Source: Sphingomonas sp. ERG5 (GTDB lineage Bacteria > Pseudomonadota > Alphaproteobacteria > Sphingomonadales > Sphingomonadaceae). Taken from it: DNA of 34,234 bases. This document shows positions 1 through 8,636 of this stretch, in pieces. Each line of letters opens with the position of its first letter. Position 1 is the stretch's first letter. Location of the stretch: positions 1 to 34,234 of the forward strand of contig NZ_JSXI01000052.1 in NCBI RefSeq assembly GCF_000803065.1, read 5' to 3'. Position numbers and translations under genes: made by a program. The notes beneath the pieces were generated by a model. That model had not been told where the DNA came from. It worked only from the letters and a program-made list of their open reading frames with translations, and did not search any database.

Positions 1-30
1 GTAGGTTTGTGGTCGGGGAGGCGGCGGAGA

Positions 31-62
31 AAGATATGTTACATCCAGGTGTAACATATCTT
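31..62. promoter_or_regulatory. perfect 13-bp inverted repeat (operator-like or hairpin)
   Basis: Arms AAGATATGTTACA (31-43) and TGTAACATATCTT (50-62) are exact reverse complements around a 6-nt loop. Outside them GCGGCG and CGCCGC can also pair, with a four-base bulge on the left. The AT-rich core in GC-rich DNA looks like a dimeric repressor operator (TetR or MarR style). It could instead be a terminator for the peptidase gene that ends at 206, but no T-tract follows. Any gene it controls would lie left of the window. Confidence 0.55.
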
Positions 63-205
63 CGCCGCTCGTCTCTTCCGTGCGGTCCCAGTGGCCCTGT
101 CGCCGCTGGTGATTCAACCATGACACAGGATCGGCCATGCCGTCGTTTGCCGGATTCATGCCGGCGCGCTCTTTCTTAGTGTCGAAAACTCATTGCTACA
201 GGGCA

Positions 206-1485
<1,280 letters not shown>

Positions 1486-2811
1486 TCAGGCTGGCGCGTA
1501 TTCTTGATGCCGTGACCAGAATCTTGCCAGATCGAGAATGCCCGATCGCTTGGCGACGATCGTCGGCACCAGCGCCTGGCCCGCTACATTGACCGCGGTG
1601 CGCCCCATATCGAGGATCGGATCGATCGCCAGCAACAACCCGGCGCCCTCCAGCGGCAGGCCCAGCGTCGATAATGTCAGGGTCAGCATCACGGTCGCGC
1701 CGGTCAGGCCGGCGGTGGCGGCGGATCCGATAACCGACACGAATATGATCAAGGCATAGTCCGACAAATGCAGCGGAAGCCCGAAGAATTGCGCCACGAA
1801 GATTGCCGACAAGGCAGGATAGATCGCCGCGCATCCATCCATCTTGGTGGTGGCGCCCAGCGGTACGGCAAAGGCGGCATAGCTACGCGGGACGCCAAGT
1901 CGGTGCTCTGTCACTTCTTCCGTCACGGGGAGCGTGCCGACAGACGATCGCGATACAAAGCCGAGCTGGATCGCCGGCCATGCGGCGGCAAAGAAGCGCA
2001 GCGGGCTGAGGCCGTTGGCGACAAGCAGCAGCGGATACACCACAAACAGGACCAGGCCGAGCCCGATATAGACTGCGGCGGCGAATGATCCGAGCGCAGC
2101 CAGGGCATCCCAGCCGTAACGGATCACCGCGTCGCCGATCAGCGCCGCCGTGCCGATCGGCGTCAGCGCGATCACCCAGCGCAGCAAATGACGGAAAACC
2201 GCCAGTGCCGATGCGTTGAACGCCAGGAACGCTTCGCCCTTGGCTCCAATCCGTACCGCCGCCGCGCCAATCGCGATCGCCGCGACAATGATCTGCAGGA
2301 CGTTGAACGAAAGCATGGTCTTTGCCACCCCCGTGTCGATCACGGTCGATGCCTGCAGACCAAGCAGATTTGCCGGCACGAGCCCTTTCAGGAAATCGAG
2401 CCATGAACCGGTGCTCGACGGCGGCTGGGCGGCCGAAGGATCAATGCTCGTATGGAGGCCAGGCTGGATGATCAGCCCCAATGCAATCCCGATCAGCACC
2501 GTGATGAACGCGGTCAGCGCGAACCAGATGAGCGTTCGCACCACCAGCCTGGCGGCATTCTCCAGGTCGCGCAGCGCCGCGATCGACGCGATGATCGCGG
2601 TAAAGACCAGCGGCGCGACCAACGCCTTGAGCAACTGGACAAAGATCTGTCCGACAGTGTGCAGCGTTTCGCCGAGCGCATGGCCGGCGGCAGCATCGCC
2701 GAGCGCACGACCGGCAATGCCCAGCGCCAGACCGATTGCCATGCCAAGCAGGACCTGAAGCCCGAACGACGACCGCGACGAGCGCGCTGTGGATGATGAA
2801 TCGTCGGCCAT
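1486..2811 (-). CDS. DAACS-family dicarboxylate/amino acid:cation symporter with altered cation-site residues
   Basis: This 441-residue membrane protein belongs to the glutamate/dicarboxylate carrier family (GltP/DctA/GltPh fold). The HP1 serine motif reads SRSSVGTLP, the TM7 region reads PLGATTKMDGC and TM8 reads ILDMGRTAVNVAGQ. In TM8 the substrate-binding Asp, Arg, Thr and Asn (D401, R404, T405, N408) are kept. The usual TM7 NMDGT is KMDGC (K323, C327), and the Asp that ends the TM8 NVxGD motif is Gln412. The start at 2811 is chosen because GGAG precedes it by about eight bases and residues upstream do not look like the family; an in-frame ATG at 2871 is less likely. It is divergent from the PuuD-like gene, so the two may share a control region. 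Likely role: uptake of an amino acid or dicarboxylate, with coupling uncertain. Confidence 0.88.
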   Translation of the reverse strand: MADDSSSTARSSRSSFGLQVLLGMAIGLALGIAGRALGDAAAGHALGETLHTVGQIFVQLLKALVAPLVFTAIIASIAALRDLENAARLVVRTLIWFALTAFITVLIGIALGLIIQPGLHTSIDPSAAQPPSSTGSWLDFLKGLVPANLLGLQASTVIDTGVAKTMLSFNVLQIIVAAIAIGAAAVRIGAKGEAFLAFNASALAVFRHLLRWVIALTPIGTAALIGDAVIRYGWDALAALGSFAAAVYIGLGLVLFVVYPLLLVANGLSPLRFFAAAWPAIQLGFVSRSSVGTLPVTEEVTEHRLGVPRSYAAFAVPLGATTKMDGCAAIYPALSAIFVAQFFGLPLHLSDYALIIFVSVIGSAATAGLTGATVMLTLTLSTLGLPLEGAGLLLAIDPILDMGRTAVNVAGQALVPTIVAKRSGILDLARFWSRHQEYAPA

Positions 2812-2976
2812 GCTGCTTCTCCGATGCCCAATCCCATGCGCGAGCGCCGAGATTGAGAGGCAGGCATCCATTTATGCGAGCAGCGGCTGGTCAGGCCACA
2901 TAGTCGCCCTACCTGCGCTCGAAGCTTTTCTATCATCTCCTACTGGAATGATGGGATATAGCCGCAGGTGGAGAAC

Positions 2977-3000
2977 ATGATGTTGCTGAAGCTTGGATGA
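2977..3000 (+). CDS. seven-codon leader ORF overlapping the next start
   Basis: A well-spaced GGAG five bases upstream leads into ATG ATG TTG CTG AAG CTT GGA TGA, encoding MMLLKLG. Its stop codon (2998-3000) overlaps the ATG of the hydrolase gene (2997-2999). The hydrolase start itself has only a poor ribosome binding site, so ribosomes finishing this leader could restart on it. The peptide is not visibly rich in a regulatory amino acid apart from leucine (2 of 7). Translation is inferred, not shown. Confidence 0.4.
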   Translation: MMLLKLG

Positions 3001-3752
3001 GTAGTACGCCGCGCCCCGTGATCGGCGTTCTGTGTTGCAACGAGGTCGTCGATCGCCCGGTGCAGGTCGTTGCGACGCGCTTCGTTGCACCCTTGTCGCG
3101 TTTTTCCGACGCGACGGTGTTGCTGGTGCCGGCGGTGACCGACGCCGCCTCGATCCTCGGCCTGACTGCGCTGCTCGATGGATTGCTGCTGACAGGATCG
3201 CGTTCGCACGTCGCGCCTGATCGATATGGCGGCGCGCCGCTATCCCCGGGGCAGCAGGTCGACCCCCAGCGCGATGAGGTCGCGCTCGCGCTTGCCGGGC
3301 GCATGATCGAGATCGGCAAGCCGGTCTTCGGCATCTGTCGCGGCCTGCAGGAGATCAATGTGCTGTTTGGAGGCACATTGTCGACCGAGGCATGTCACGG
3401 GCGACATCATCGCGGGTCCTGGGGTGGCTGCCTCGATGAGATGTTCGGGCACTGCCATGATGTCGAACTGAGCGATGCAGGCGTGCTGGCACGGGCGACG
3501 GGACGCCGGCGGCTGCTGGTCAATTCTGTGCACGAACAGGGCATCGACCGGCTCGGCGCAGGTTTGTCGATCGAAGCGGTGGCGGCGGATGATGGCCTGG
3601 TCGAGGCGGTCTGGGCCAGACCGTGCGGCGGCGATGTACTGGCGGTCCAATGGCATCCGGAATGGGATGTCGGCAGCTCCGCGGAAAGCCGCGCCTTCTT
3701 TGCACTGGTCGGCACCTCGCTTCGCGCGTCGGCGGCCATCGCAAGACAATAA
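2997..3752 (+). CDS. PuuD-like gamma-glutamyl hydrolase (class I glutamine amidotransferase, peptidase C26)
   Basis: The 251-residue protein matches the gamma-glutamyl-gamma-aminobutyrate hydrolase family, cytoplasmic enzymes that cut gamma-glutamyl amide bonds. The PuuD-type segment LLLTGSRSHVAPDRYGG is at about residues 64-79. The nucleophile Cys114 sits in GICRGLQEINV, and the catalytic pair His220/Glu222 in QWHPEW; NSVHEQGI near 176 is also typical. There is no signal peptide. It is the first gene of a plus-strand unit: the receptor gene begins 22 bp after its stop and the aminotransferase overlaps the receptor. Its start overlaps the stop of a short leader ORF. No puuA, puuB or puuC homologue is in the window, so the substrate need not be a putrescine derivative; another gamma-glutamyl amide is equally possible. 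Family is firm, substrate is inference. Confidence 0.9.
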   Translation: MSSTPRPVIGVLCCNEVVDRPVQVVATRFVAPLSRFSDATVLLVPAVTDAASILGLTALLDGLLLTGSRSHVAPDRYGGAPLSPGQQVDPQRDEVALALAGRMIEIGKPVFGICRGLQEINVLFGGTLSTEACHGRHHRGSWGGCLDEMFGHCHDVELSDAGVLARATGRRRLLVNSVHEQGIDRLGAGLSIEAVAADDGLVEAVWARPCGGDVLAVQWHPEWDVGSSAESRAFFALVGTSLRASAAIARQ

Positions 3753-3774
3753 TCAACGAAAAAGGGACCTCCGA

Positions 3775-6432
3775 ATGAAGAAGATCGTCGCCGTGCTGCT
3801 CGCCGGCATGTCCGCCCTGCCGACTCTCGCTTCCGCGCAACAAGCCCCGGCGGATCAGGGGGTGCCCGACAGCATCCTGTCGCCGGACGCATCTGGCGAT
3901 ATCGTCGTGACCGGATCGCGTGTCGGGGAGCGCACCGTGACGACATCGTCAGTGCCGATCGACCTGTTGCGCGGCGATGATCTGCGCGCCTCCGGTTATC
4001 AGGAAACGACCGAGATATTGCGCCAGCTTGCCCCGTCTTTCGCCTTCGCGACGCCCACCACGCCGGATGGGAACACGCATATTCACTCGGCGTCGCTGCG
4101 TGGCCTGTCACCTGATGAGACGCTGGTCCTGGTCAATGGCAAGCGTCTGCACACCGCCGCATGGGTCAATACCGGCGGCACGATCGGGAAGGGCGCGGTA
4201 CCGACTGATCTCAATCAAATCCCGGCCGACGGGATCGGGCGGATCGAGATCCTGCGCGACGGCGCATCCGCGCAATATGGATCGGATGCGATCGCGGGGG
4301 TGATCAACATCCTGCTGCGTACGGACACGAAGTTCCACGCAACCGCCAGCGCGGGGTCGACCTATGACGGTGGTGGCGACACCTATGCTTTTTCGCTCGG
4401 TGGCGGCGTGAAGCTGGGCGATGACGGCTTCGTCAATGTCACCGGCTATTACCGCGACCACAAGGGAGCCAATCGCGCACTGCCCGACATGCGCCAATTT
4501 TATTTCGGTATCTCGCCGACCGGCACGGCACAGCCTTTGTCGGCGCGCTACGGGGCAGGGGTCGGGTTGAACGCGCCGGGTGGCGTTGCCGGTACGCGGC
4601 TGGATCCGCGCGAAGCAACCGTCGACCGCAACGTGTGGCGCTTTTCCGACGAAGGCGATCTCAAGGATGGATCGGTCATCGTCAATCTTGAAAAGCCGCT
4701 AGGCGGCGGCGTCGAGCTTTACGGCTTTGGCGGCTACCGTCTCAGCAAGGCGCATTCCAACGCATCATTTCGTCGAGCCGGCCAGGATGAGAATGTCCGC
4801 GCGATTTATCCCGACGGCTTCCTGCCTTTCGTCAACACGGAAAGCACCGATTATTCGGCGGCACTTGGCCTGCGTGGCGATGTCGGCGGGTGGAAATGGG
4901 ATCTGTCGAGTGTTTATGGCGGCAACAGCATCGAATATCGCACCGAAAACACGCTCAATGCCACGCTGGGTGCGGCAAGCCCGACGCGTTTCTACAACGG
5001 CAAATATTCCAACTCGCAATGGACCACCGATCTGACCTTCTCGCGTGGGTTCGAAGCTGGTTTGGCCGCGCCGATCAACGTTGCGATTGGCGCGGAATAC
5101 CGGCGTGATGGGTACAAGATCGGTGCGGGCGAAGCGGCAAGCTATGCCTATGGGACCACGCGCGTGCTCGATGGACCCGGCACGGGCGCGATCCCGACGA
5201 TTGGATCGCAGGGCTTCGCCGGCATCCAGCCGTCCGATGTCGTCAACGTCGACCGCCGCGCGATCGGGGCCTTCGCGGAAATCGGCACGGAACTCGTCAA
5301 AGGCTGGCAAGTCGATCTCGCTGGACGCTATGAGGATTACAGCGATTTCGGCGATACCTGGAACGGCCAGGCATCCACGCGGATCGCCTTGCCTGCCGGC
5401 TTCGCCTTACGTGGCTCGATCGGTACCGGTTTTCACGCACCTGCATTGGCGCAGCAATATTTCAGCTCGACCAGCAGTCGCACGATCGTCAACAACACGA
5501 CCGGTTTTCCGGAATTCGTGCTGGTGCGCACCGCGCCGGTCGGCTCGGCCTTGGCGCAGGCGCTTGGTGCGCAATCGCTACGCCCGGAGAAATCGACCAA
5601 TTTTGGCGGCGGCCTGACCTTCGCGGCCGGACGCCTGACTGCGTCGGTCGATTATTATCATATCGACATTGACGATCGCATTGTCCTCTCCTCGAATTAT
5701 GTCGACGCCTCGGGCAGCCGGCGCCTGCGCGACTATCTGGCGGGCATCGGCATTCCCGGCGTGACCAGTGTGCGCTATTTCAGCAATGCGATCGACACGC
5801 GGACACAGGGCGTGGATGTGACGGTCGCTTACGCCACGCCGCTCGGCAATTGGGCGGACCTCAAGCTGAGTGCAGCGTATAATCATAACGAGACACACGT
5901 GCGACGCATCTCATCGACGCCGTCGCAGATCACTGGACTTGGTATCACCACGCCGCTGTTCGATGTGGTCGAGCGGACGCGGGTCGAGCATGGGCAGCCG
6001 CGTGACAAAGTGGCGCTCGGTGCCAATCTGAAGCTTGGTGCAATCACTTTCGACGCGCGTACGACGCGCTACGGCACGGTCGAACAAGTCGCGCTGACCA
6101 ACCAGAGTCCCGCCAATGTCGCGCTGATCGCGCAAGGGAATGTGCCGTTCCGCACGTTGCCCACTCAGTCGGGCACTGTCGGCAATCTCGATGTGATCCA
6201 GAAGTTGGAGCCGAAATGGGTGACCGATTTCAGTTTCACCGGGCAGATCAACCGCAATCTTGCAGTGACTGTCGGCGCCAACAATCTGTTCAACGTCTAT
6301 CCGACCGAGAACATTCGCTCCACGCCGGCGCTGACGGGCGCGGACACCTTCGGGGTGTTTCCCTATAGCGAGTTCTCGCCGTTCGGGTTTAGCGGCGCCT
6401 TTTATTATGTGCGCGCCGGGGTGTCGTTCTGA
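3775..6432 (+). CDS. TonB-dependent outer-membrane receptor
   Basis: This 885-residue protein starts with a Sec signal (KK, hydrophobic stretch, cut after ASA near residue 21). A TonB-box-like DIVVTGSR follows near 43-50, then a plug domain with SLRGLSPDETLVLVNGKR and IEILRDGASAQYGSDAIAGVIN, and a C-terminal 22-strand-type barrel ending in phenylalanine (VRAGVSF), as outer-membrane barrels do. The chosen ATG is the only one followed by a signal peptide; the open frame upstream lies inside the preceding gene in another reading frame. The gene sits between the gamma-glutamyl hydrolase and a Tat-exported aminotransferase whose ATG overlaps this stop (TGATG), so the three are probably one operon. 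Likely role: energised uptake of a peptide-like or amino-acid-containing ligand. The ligand cannot be read from the sequence. Confidence 0.93.
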   Translation: MKKIVAVLLAGMSALPTLASAQQAPADQGVPDSILSPDASGDIVVTGSRVGERTVTTSSVPIDLLRGDDLRASGYQETTEILRQLAPSFAFATPTTPDGNTHIHSASLRGLSPDETLVLVNGKRLHTAAWVNTGGTIGKGAVPTDLNQIPADGIGRIEILRDGASAQYGSDAIAGVINILLRTDTKFHATASAGSTYDGGGDTYAFSLGGGVKLGDDGFVNVTGYYRDHKGANRALPDMRQFYFGISPTGTAQPLSARYGAGVGLNAPGGVAGTRLDPREATVDRNVWRFSDEGDLKDGSVIVNLEKPLGGGVELYGFGGYRLSKAHSNASFRRAGQDENVRAIYPDGFLPFVNTESTDYSAALGLRGDVGGWKWDLSSVYGGNSIEYRTENTLNATLGAASPTRFYNGKYSNSQWTTDLTFSRGFEAGLAAPINVAIGAEYRRDGYKIGAGEAASYAYGTTRVLDGPGTGAIPTIGSQGFAGIQPSDVVNVDRRAIGAFAEIGTELVKGWQVDLAGRYEDYSDFGDTWNGQASTRIALPAGFALRGSIGTGFHAPALAQQYFSSTSSRTIVNNTTGFPEFVLVRTAPVGSALAQALGAQSLRPEKSTNFGGGLTFAAGRLTASVDYYHIDIDDRIVLSSNYVDASGSRRLRDYLAGIGIPGVTSVRYFSNAIDTRTQGVDVTVAYATPLGNWADLKLSAAYNHNETHVRRISSTPSQITGLGITTPLFDVVERTRVEHGQPRDKVALGANLKLGAITFDARTTRYGTVEQVALTNQSPANVALIAQGNVPFRTLPTQSGTVGNLDVIQKLEPKWVTDFSFTGQINRNLAVTVGANNLFNVYPTENIRSTPALTGADTFGVFPYSEFSPFGFSGAFYYVRAGVSF

Positions 6433-7523
6433 TGGGTGGGTTGCTCAACCGCCGCGAATGGCTGGCGATGAGTGCGGCGGCGACGGTCGCTACCGCACTT
6501 CCCGCCAGGGGCAGGCCGGCGACGGCACGGCTGTCGCTTAACGAGAATGAGTACGGCCCGTCACCTCGTGTCGCACCGGCGATCGCCCGCGCGACGCCGG
6601 GCATCGAACGCTATGTCGATCAAAACGAAGTCGATGCGCTGACTCGGCGGATCGCTGCGCTGGAAGGTGTCGCGTCCGGGCAGATCGTGATCGGCGAAGT
6701 GCTGGAACCGCTAGGCCTGTACCTTGCGCGACAGCGGCCGGGCGGCGGTGGGATTGTCTTCTCGGCGCCTGGTTATACCGCATTGGTGGATGCCGCTGCA
6801 CCGCTCGGCGGACGGGCCGTCCCTGTGCCGCTCAACGCCGATCTGGAAAACGATCTGCCAGCGCTGGCACGAGCGGTGGATGCGCAAACACTCGCTGTAT
6901 CGCTGGTCAATCCGCATAATCCGTCGGGCACGGTGGGCGATGCCGCGGCATTGCATCAGTTCATCGCCGAAACCGCGAAGCGAACGCTCGTCGTCGTCGA
7001 TGAAGCGTATCTGGAGTATGATGATCTTGCCGGCCGCAGTGCGATCCGTCACGTTCGTAGCGGCGCCAATGTGCTGGTGTTCAGAACGCTCGCCAAGATT
7101 TATGGCTTGGCGGGCCTGTCGATCGGCTACGCCGTCGCGCCGCATGCTTTGGCAAAGGGACTGCGGCAATCCGGTATCGGGGCGCCGCATTCACTTAACC
7201 GGCTCGCGCTCGCCGCCGCTGGCGCTGCGCTCGCTGATCAGGCGCATGTCGGTTCGGTGCGAAGCAGCGTCGCCGCCGAGCGCCAACGGCTGACGGCGGT
7301 ACTCAACCAGTCGGGTTTACGACACAGTGAGTCACGCGCGAACTTCGTCTTTTTCTCCACGCCTGAGGCAGCAGGCTTCCGCGCGGCTTTTGTGGCTGCG
7401 GGAATTCAGGTCGCGCGTCCGTTTCCACCGCTCGATGACTGGATTCGCATCAGCATCGGTCGTCCGGTCGACAATGATCGGGTCATCGCCGTGCTCCGCG
7501 GACTGACGAAGGATGCGCGATGA
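6432..7523 (+). CDS. Tat-exported class I/II PLP aminotransferase, HisC-like
   Basis: The 363-residue protein has fold-type-I PLP aminotransferase signatures closest to histidinol-phosphate aminotransferase: LNENEYGPSP near 36-45, SLVNPHNPSGT near 157-167, VVVDEAYLEY near 187-196, the PLP lysine K222 in RTLAKIYGLAGLSIGY, and the phosphate- or carboxylate-binding Arg in WIRISIG near the C terminus. Unlike cytoplasmic HisC, it begins with NRREWLAM followed by an alanine-rich hydrophobic stretch and ALPARG, a plausible twin-arginine signal. This would let a folded, PLP-loaded enzyme reach the periplasm. Its ATG overlaps the receptor stop codon, which implies translational coupling and a shared task, perhaps transamination of the imported compound. 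No other his genes are nearby, so a histidine-synthesis role is unlikely. Family is firm; export and substrate are inferred. Confidence 0.87.
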   Translation: MGGLLNRREWLAMSAAATVATALPARGRPATARLSLNENEYGPSPRVAPAIARATPGIERYVDQNEVDALTRRIAALEGVASGQIVIGEVLEPLGLYLARQRPGGGGIVFSAPGYTALVDAAAPLGGRAVPVPLNADLENDLPALARAVDAQTLAVSLVNPHNPSGTVGDAAALHQFIAETAKRTLVVVDEAYLEYDDLAGRSAIRHVRSGANVLVFRTLAKIYGLAGLSIGYAVAPHALAKGLRQSGIGAPHSLNRLALAAAGAALADQAHVGSVRSSVAAERQRLTAVLNQSGLRHSESRANFVFFSTPEAAGFRAAFVAAGIQVARPFPPLDDWIRISIGRPVDNDRVIAVLRGLTKDAR

Positions 7524-7526
7524 GAT

Positions 7527-7561
7527 CCTGCAGGAAAAGGAATCCTTCGGGCTTTCGCCCG
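7527..7561. terminator. palindrome-rich gap between convergent genes, possible bidirectional terminator
   Basis: The 39-bp gap between two converging genes holds three small palindromes in a row: CCTGCAGG (7527-7534), AAGGAATCCTT (7537-7547) and CGGGC-TTTC-GCCCG (7548-7561). On the minus strand the last forms a five-pair stem with a GAAA tetraloop, and CCTTTTCC lies nearby. The stem is short for an intrinsic terminator. Confidence 0.4.
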
Positions 7562-7562
7562 C

Positions 7563-8636
7563 CTAGCTCCAGTCGAGCACGACCTTCCCGGACAGCCCTT
7601 TGCGCATCAGGTCGAATCCCGCATTGAAGTCACCAACCGGAAGGCGGTGCGTGATCAGCGGCTGCAGATCGAGCCCGTTGCGGATCAATCCGAACATCTT
7701 GCGCCAGGTTTCGAACATCTCGCGTCCGTAAACGCCGCGTATCGTTACGGCCTTGAGGATGATGTCCGCCCACGCGATTTGCATATCGCGGCTCGGTAAG
7801 CCGAGCATGGCGATATTTCCGCCCATCGCCACGCAGGCCACGGCCTGGCGGATCGCGCTCTCGACGCCGGACATTTCCAGGACGACGCCAAAGCCGTCGG
7901 GCACACCCTGCTCATGCATGACATCGCGCAGGTCCTCGCGGCTGACATTGACCGGCCGAACATCGGCAAGCCGCGTTGCCAGTTCGAGCCGATAGTCATT
8001 GACGTCGGTCAGAACCACGGATCGCGCACCCGCCCGGCGTGCGACCGCGGCGGCCATGATCCCGATGGGTCCGGCACCGGTGACGAGGACATCTTCGCCG
8101 AGCAGGTCGAATTGCTGTGCTGTATGCACGGCATTGCCGAAGGGGTCGAGAATTGCGCCGACGTCCAAGGATACATCCTCTGGCAACGGCACGACATTGA
8201 ACGCTGGAAGGCAGAGATATTCGGCAAAGGCGCCCTGCCGGTTCACACCAATGCCTTGAGTGCCGGGGTCGAGATGGAACTTGCCCGCGCGCGAAGCGGC
8301 GCAATTGATGTCGATGATATGACCCTCGCCGGAAACACGCTGGCCGATCCGCAAATCGCGCGTGACCGCTGCGCCGACTTCGACGATCTCGCCGGAGAAT
8401 TCATGTCCAAAGATCATCGGAACCGGCACGGTGCGCGCTGCCCATTCGTCCCAGGCGTGAATATGGACATCCGTGCCGCAGATCGCGGTCCTGGCGATCT
8501 TGATCAGGACATCGTCAGGGCCGGGCTGCGGTATCGGCGCGCGCGTTTCCCACACTCCCTCCCTTGCCTCCAGTTTGGCCAGGCCTTTCATGGTCTTCAC
8601 GGTGGTTTCAGGGCGGGTGAGAACAGCGGTGTTCAT
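7563..8636 (-). CDS. tdh: L-threonine 3-dehydrogenase lacking most structural-zinc cysteines
   Basis: The enzyme oxidises L-threonine with NAD+ to 2-amino-3-ketobutyrate in the cytoplasm, which the upstream kbl product then cleaves. It is a medium-chain zinc dehydrogenase of 357 residues. Catalytic-zinc ligands are visible as Cys53 in AICGTD and His78-Glu79 in GHEF; the nucleotide-binding glycines are in VTGAGPIGIMAAA near 185-197. DPFGNAVHTA and YGREMFETWRKM are tdh hallmarks. The structural-zinc loop carries Asp109, Cys112, Ser115 and Asp123 where E. coli Tdh has four cysteines. The start at 8636 overlaps the kbl stop (ATGA) and has GGAG eight bases upstream; a second in-frame ATG at 8591 would give the usual family length of about 342 residues but lacks a good binding site. 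Confidence 0.93.
   Translation of the reverse strand: MNTAVLTRPETTVKTMKGLAKLEAREGVWETRAPIPQPGPDDVLIKIARTAICGTDVHIHAWDEWAARTVPVPMIFGHEFSGEIVEVGAAVTRDLRIGQRVSGEGHIIDINCAASRAGKFHLDPGTQGIGVNRQGAFAEYLCLPAFNVVPLPEDVSLDVGAILDPFGNAVHTAQQFDLLGEDVLVTGAGPIGIMAAAVARRAGARSVVLTDVNDYRLELATRLADVRPVNVSREDLRDVMHEQGVPDGFGVVLEMSGVESAIRQAVACVAMGGNIAMLGLPSRDMQIAWADIILKAVTIRGVYGREMFETWRKMFGLIRNGLDLQPLITHRLPVGDFNAGFDLMRKGLSGKVVLDWS

Noticed and set aside
6432..7523. Annotation of the aminotransferase as a histidine-biosynthesis gene (hisC)
   Set aside because: It has a Tat-like signal, is coupled to a TonB receptor, and no other his gene is nearby, so the symbol would mislead.
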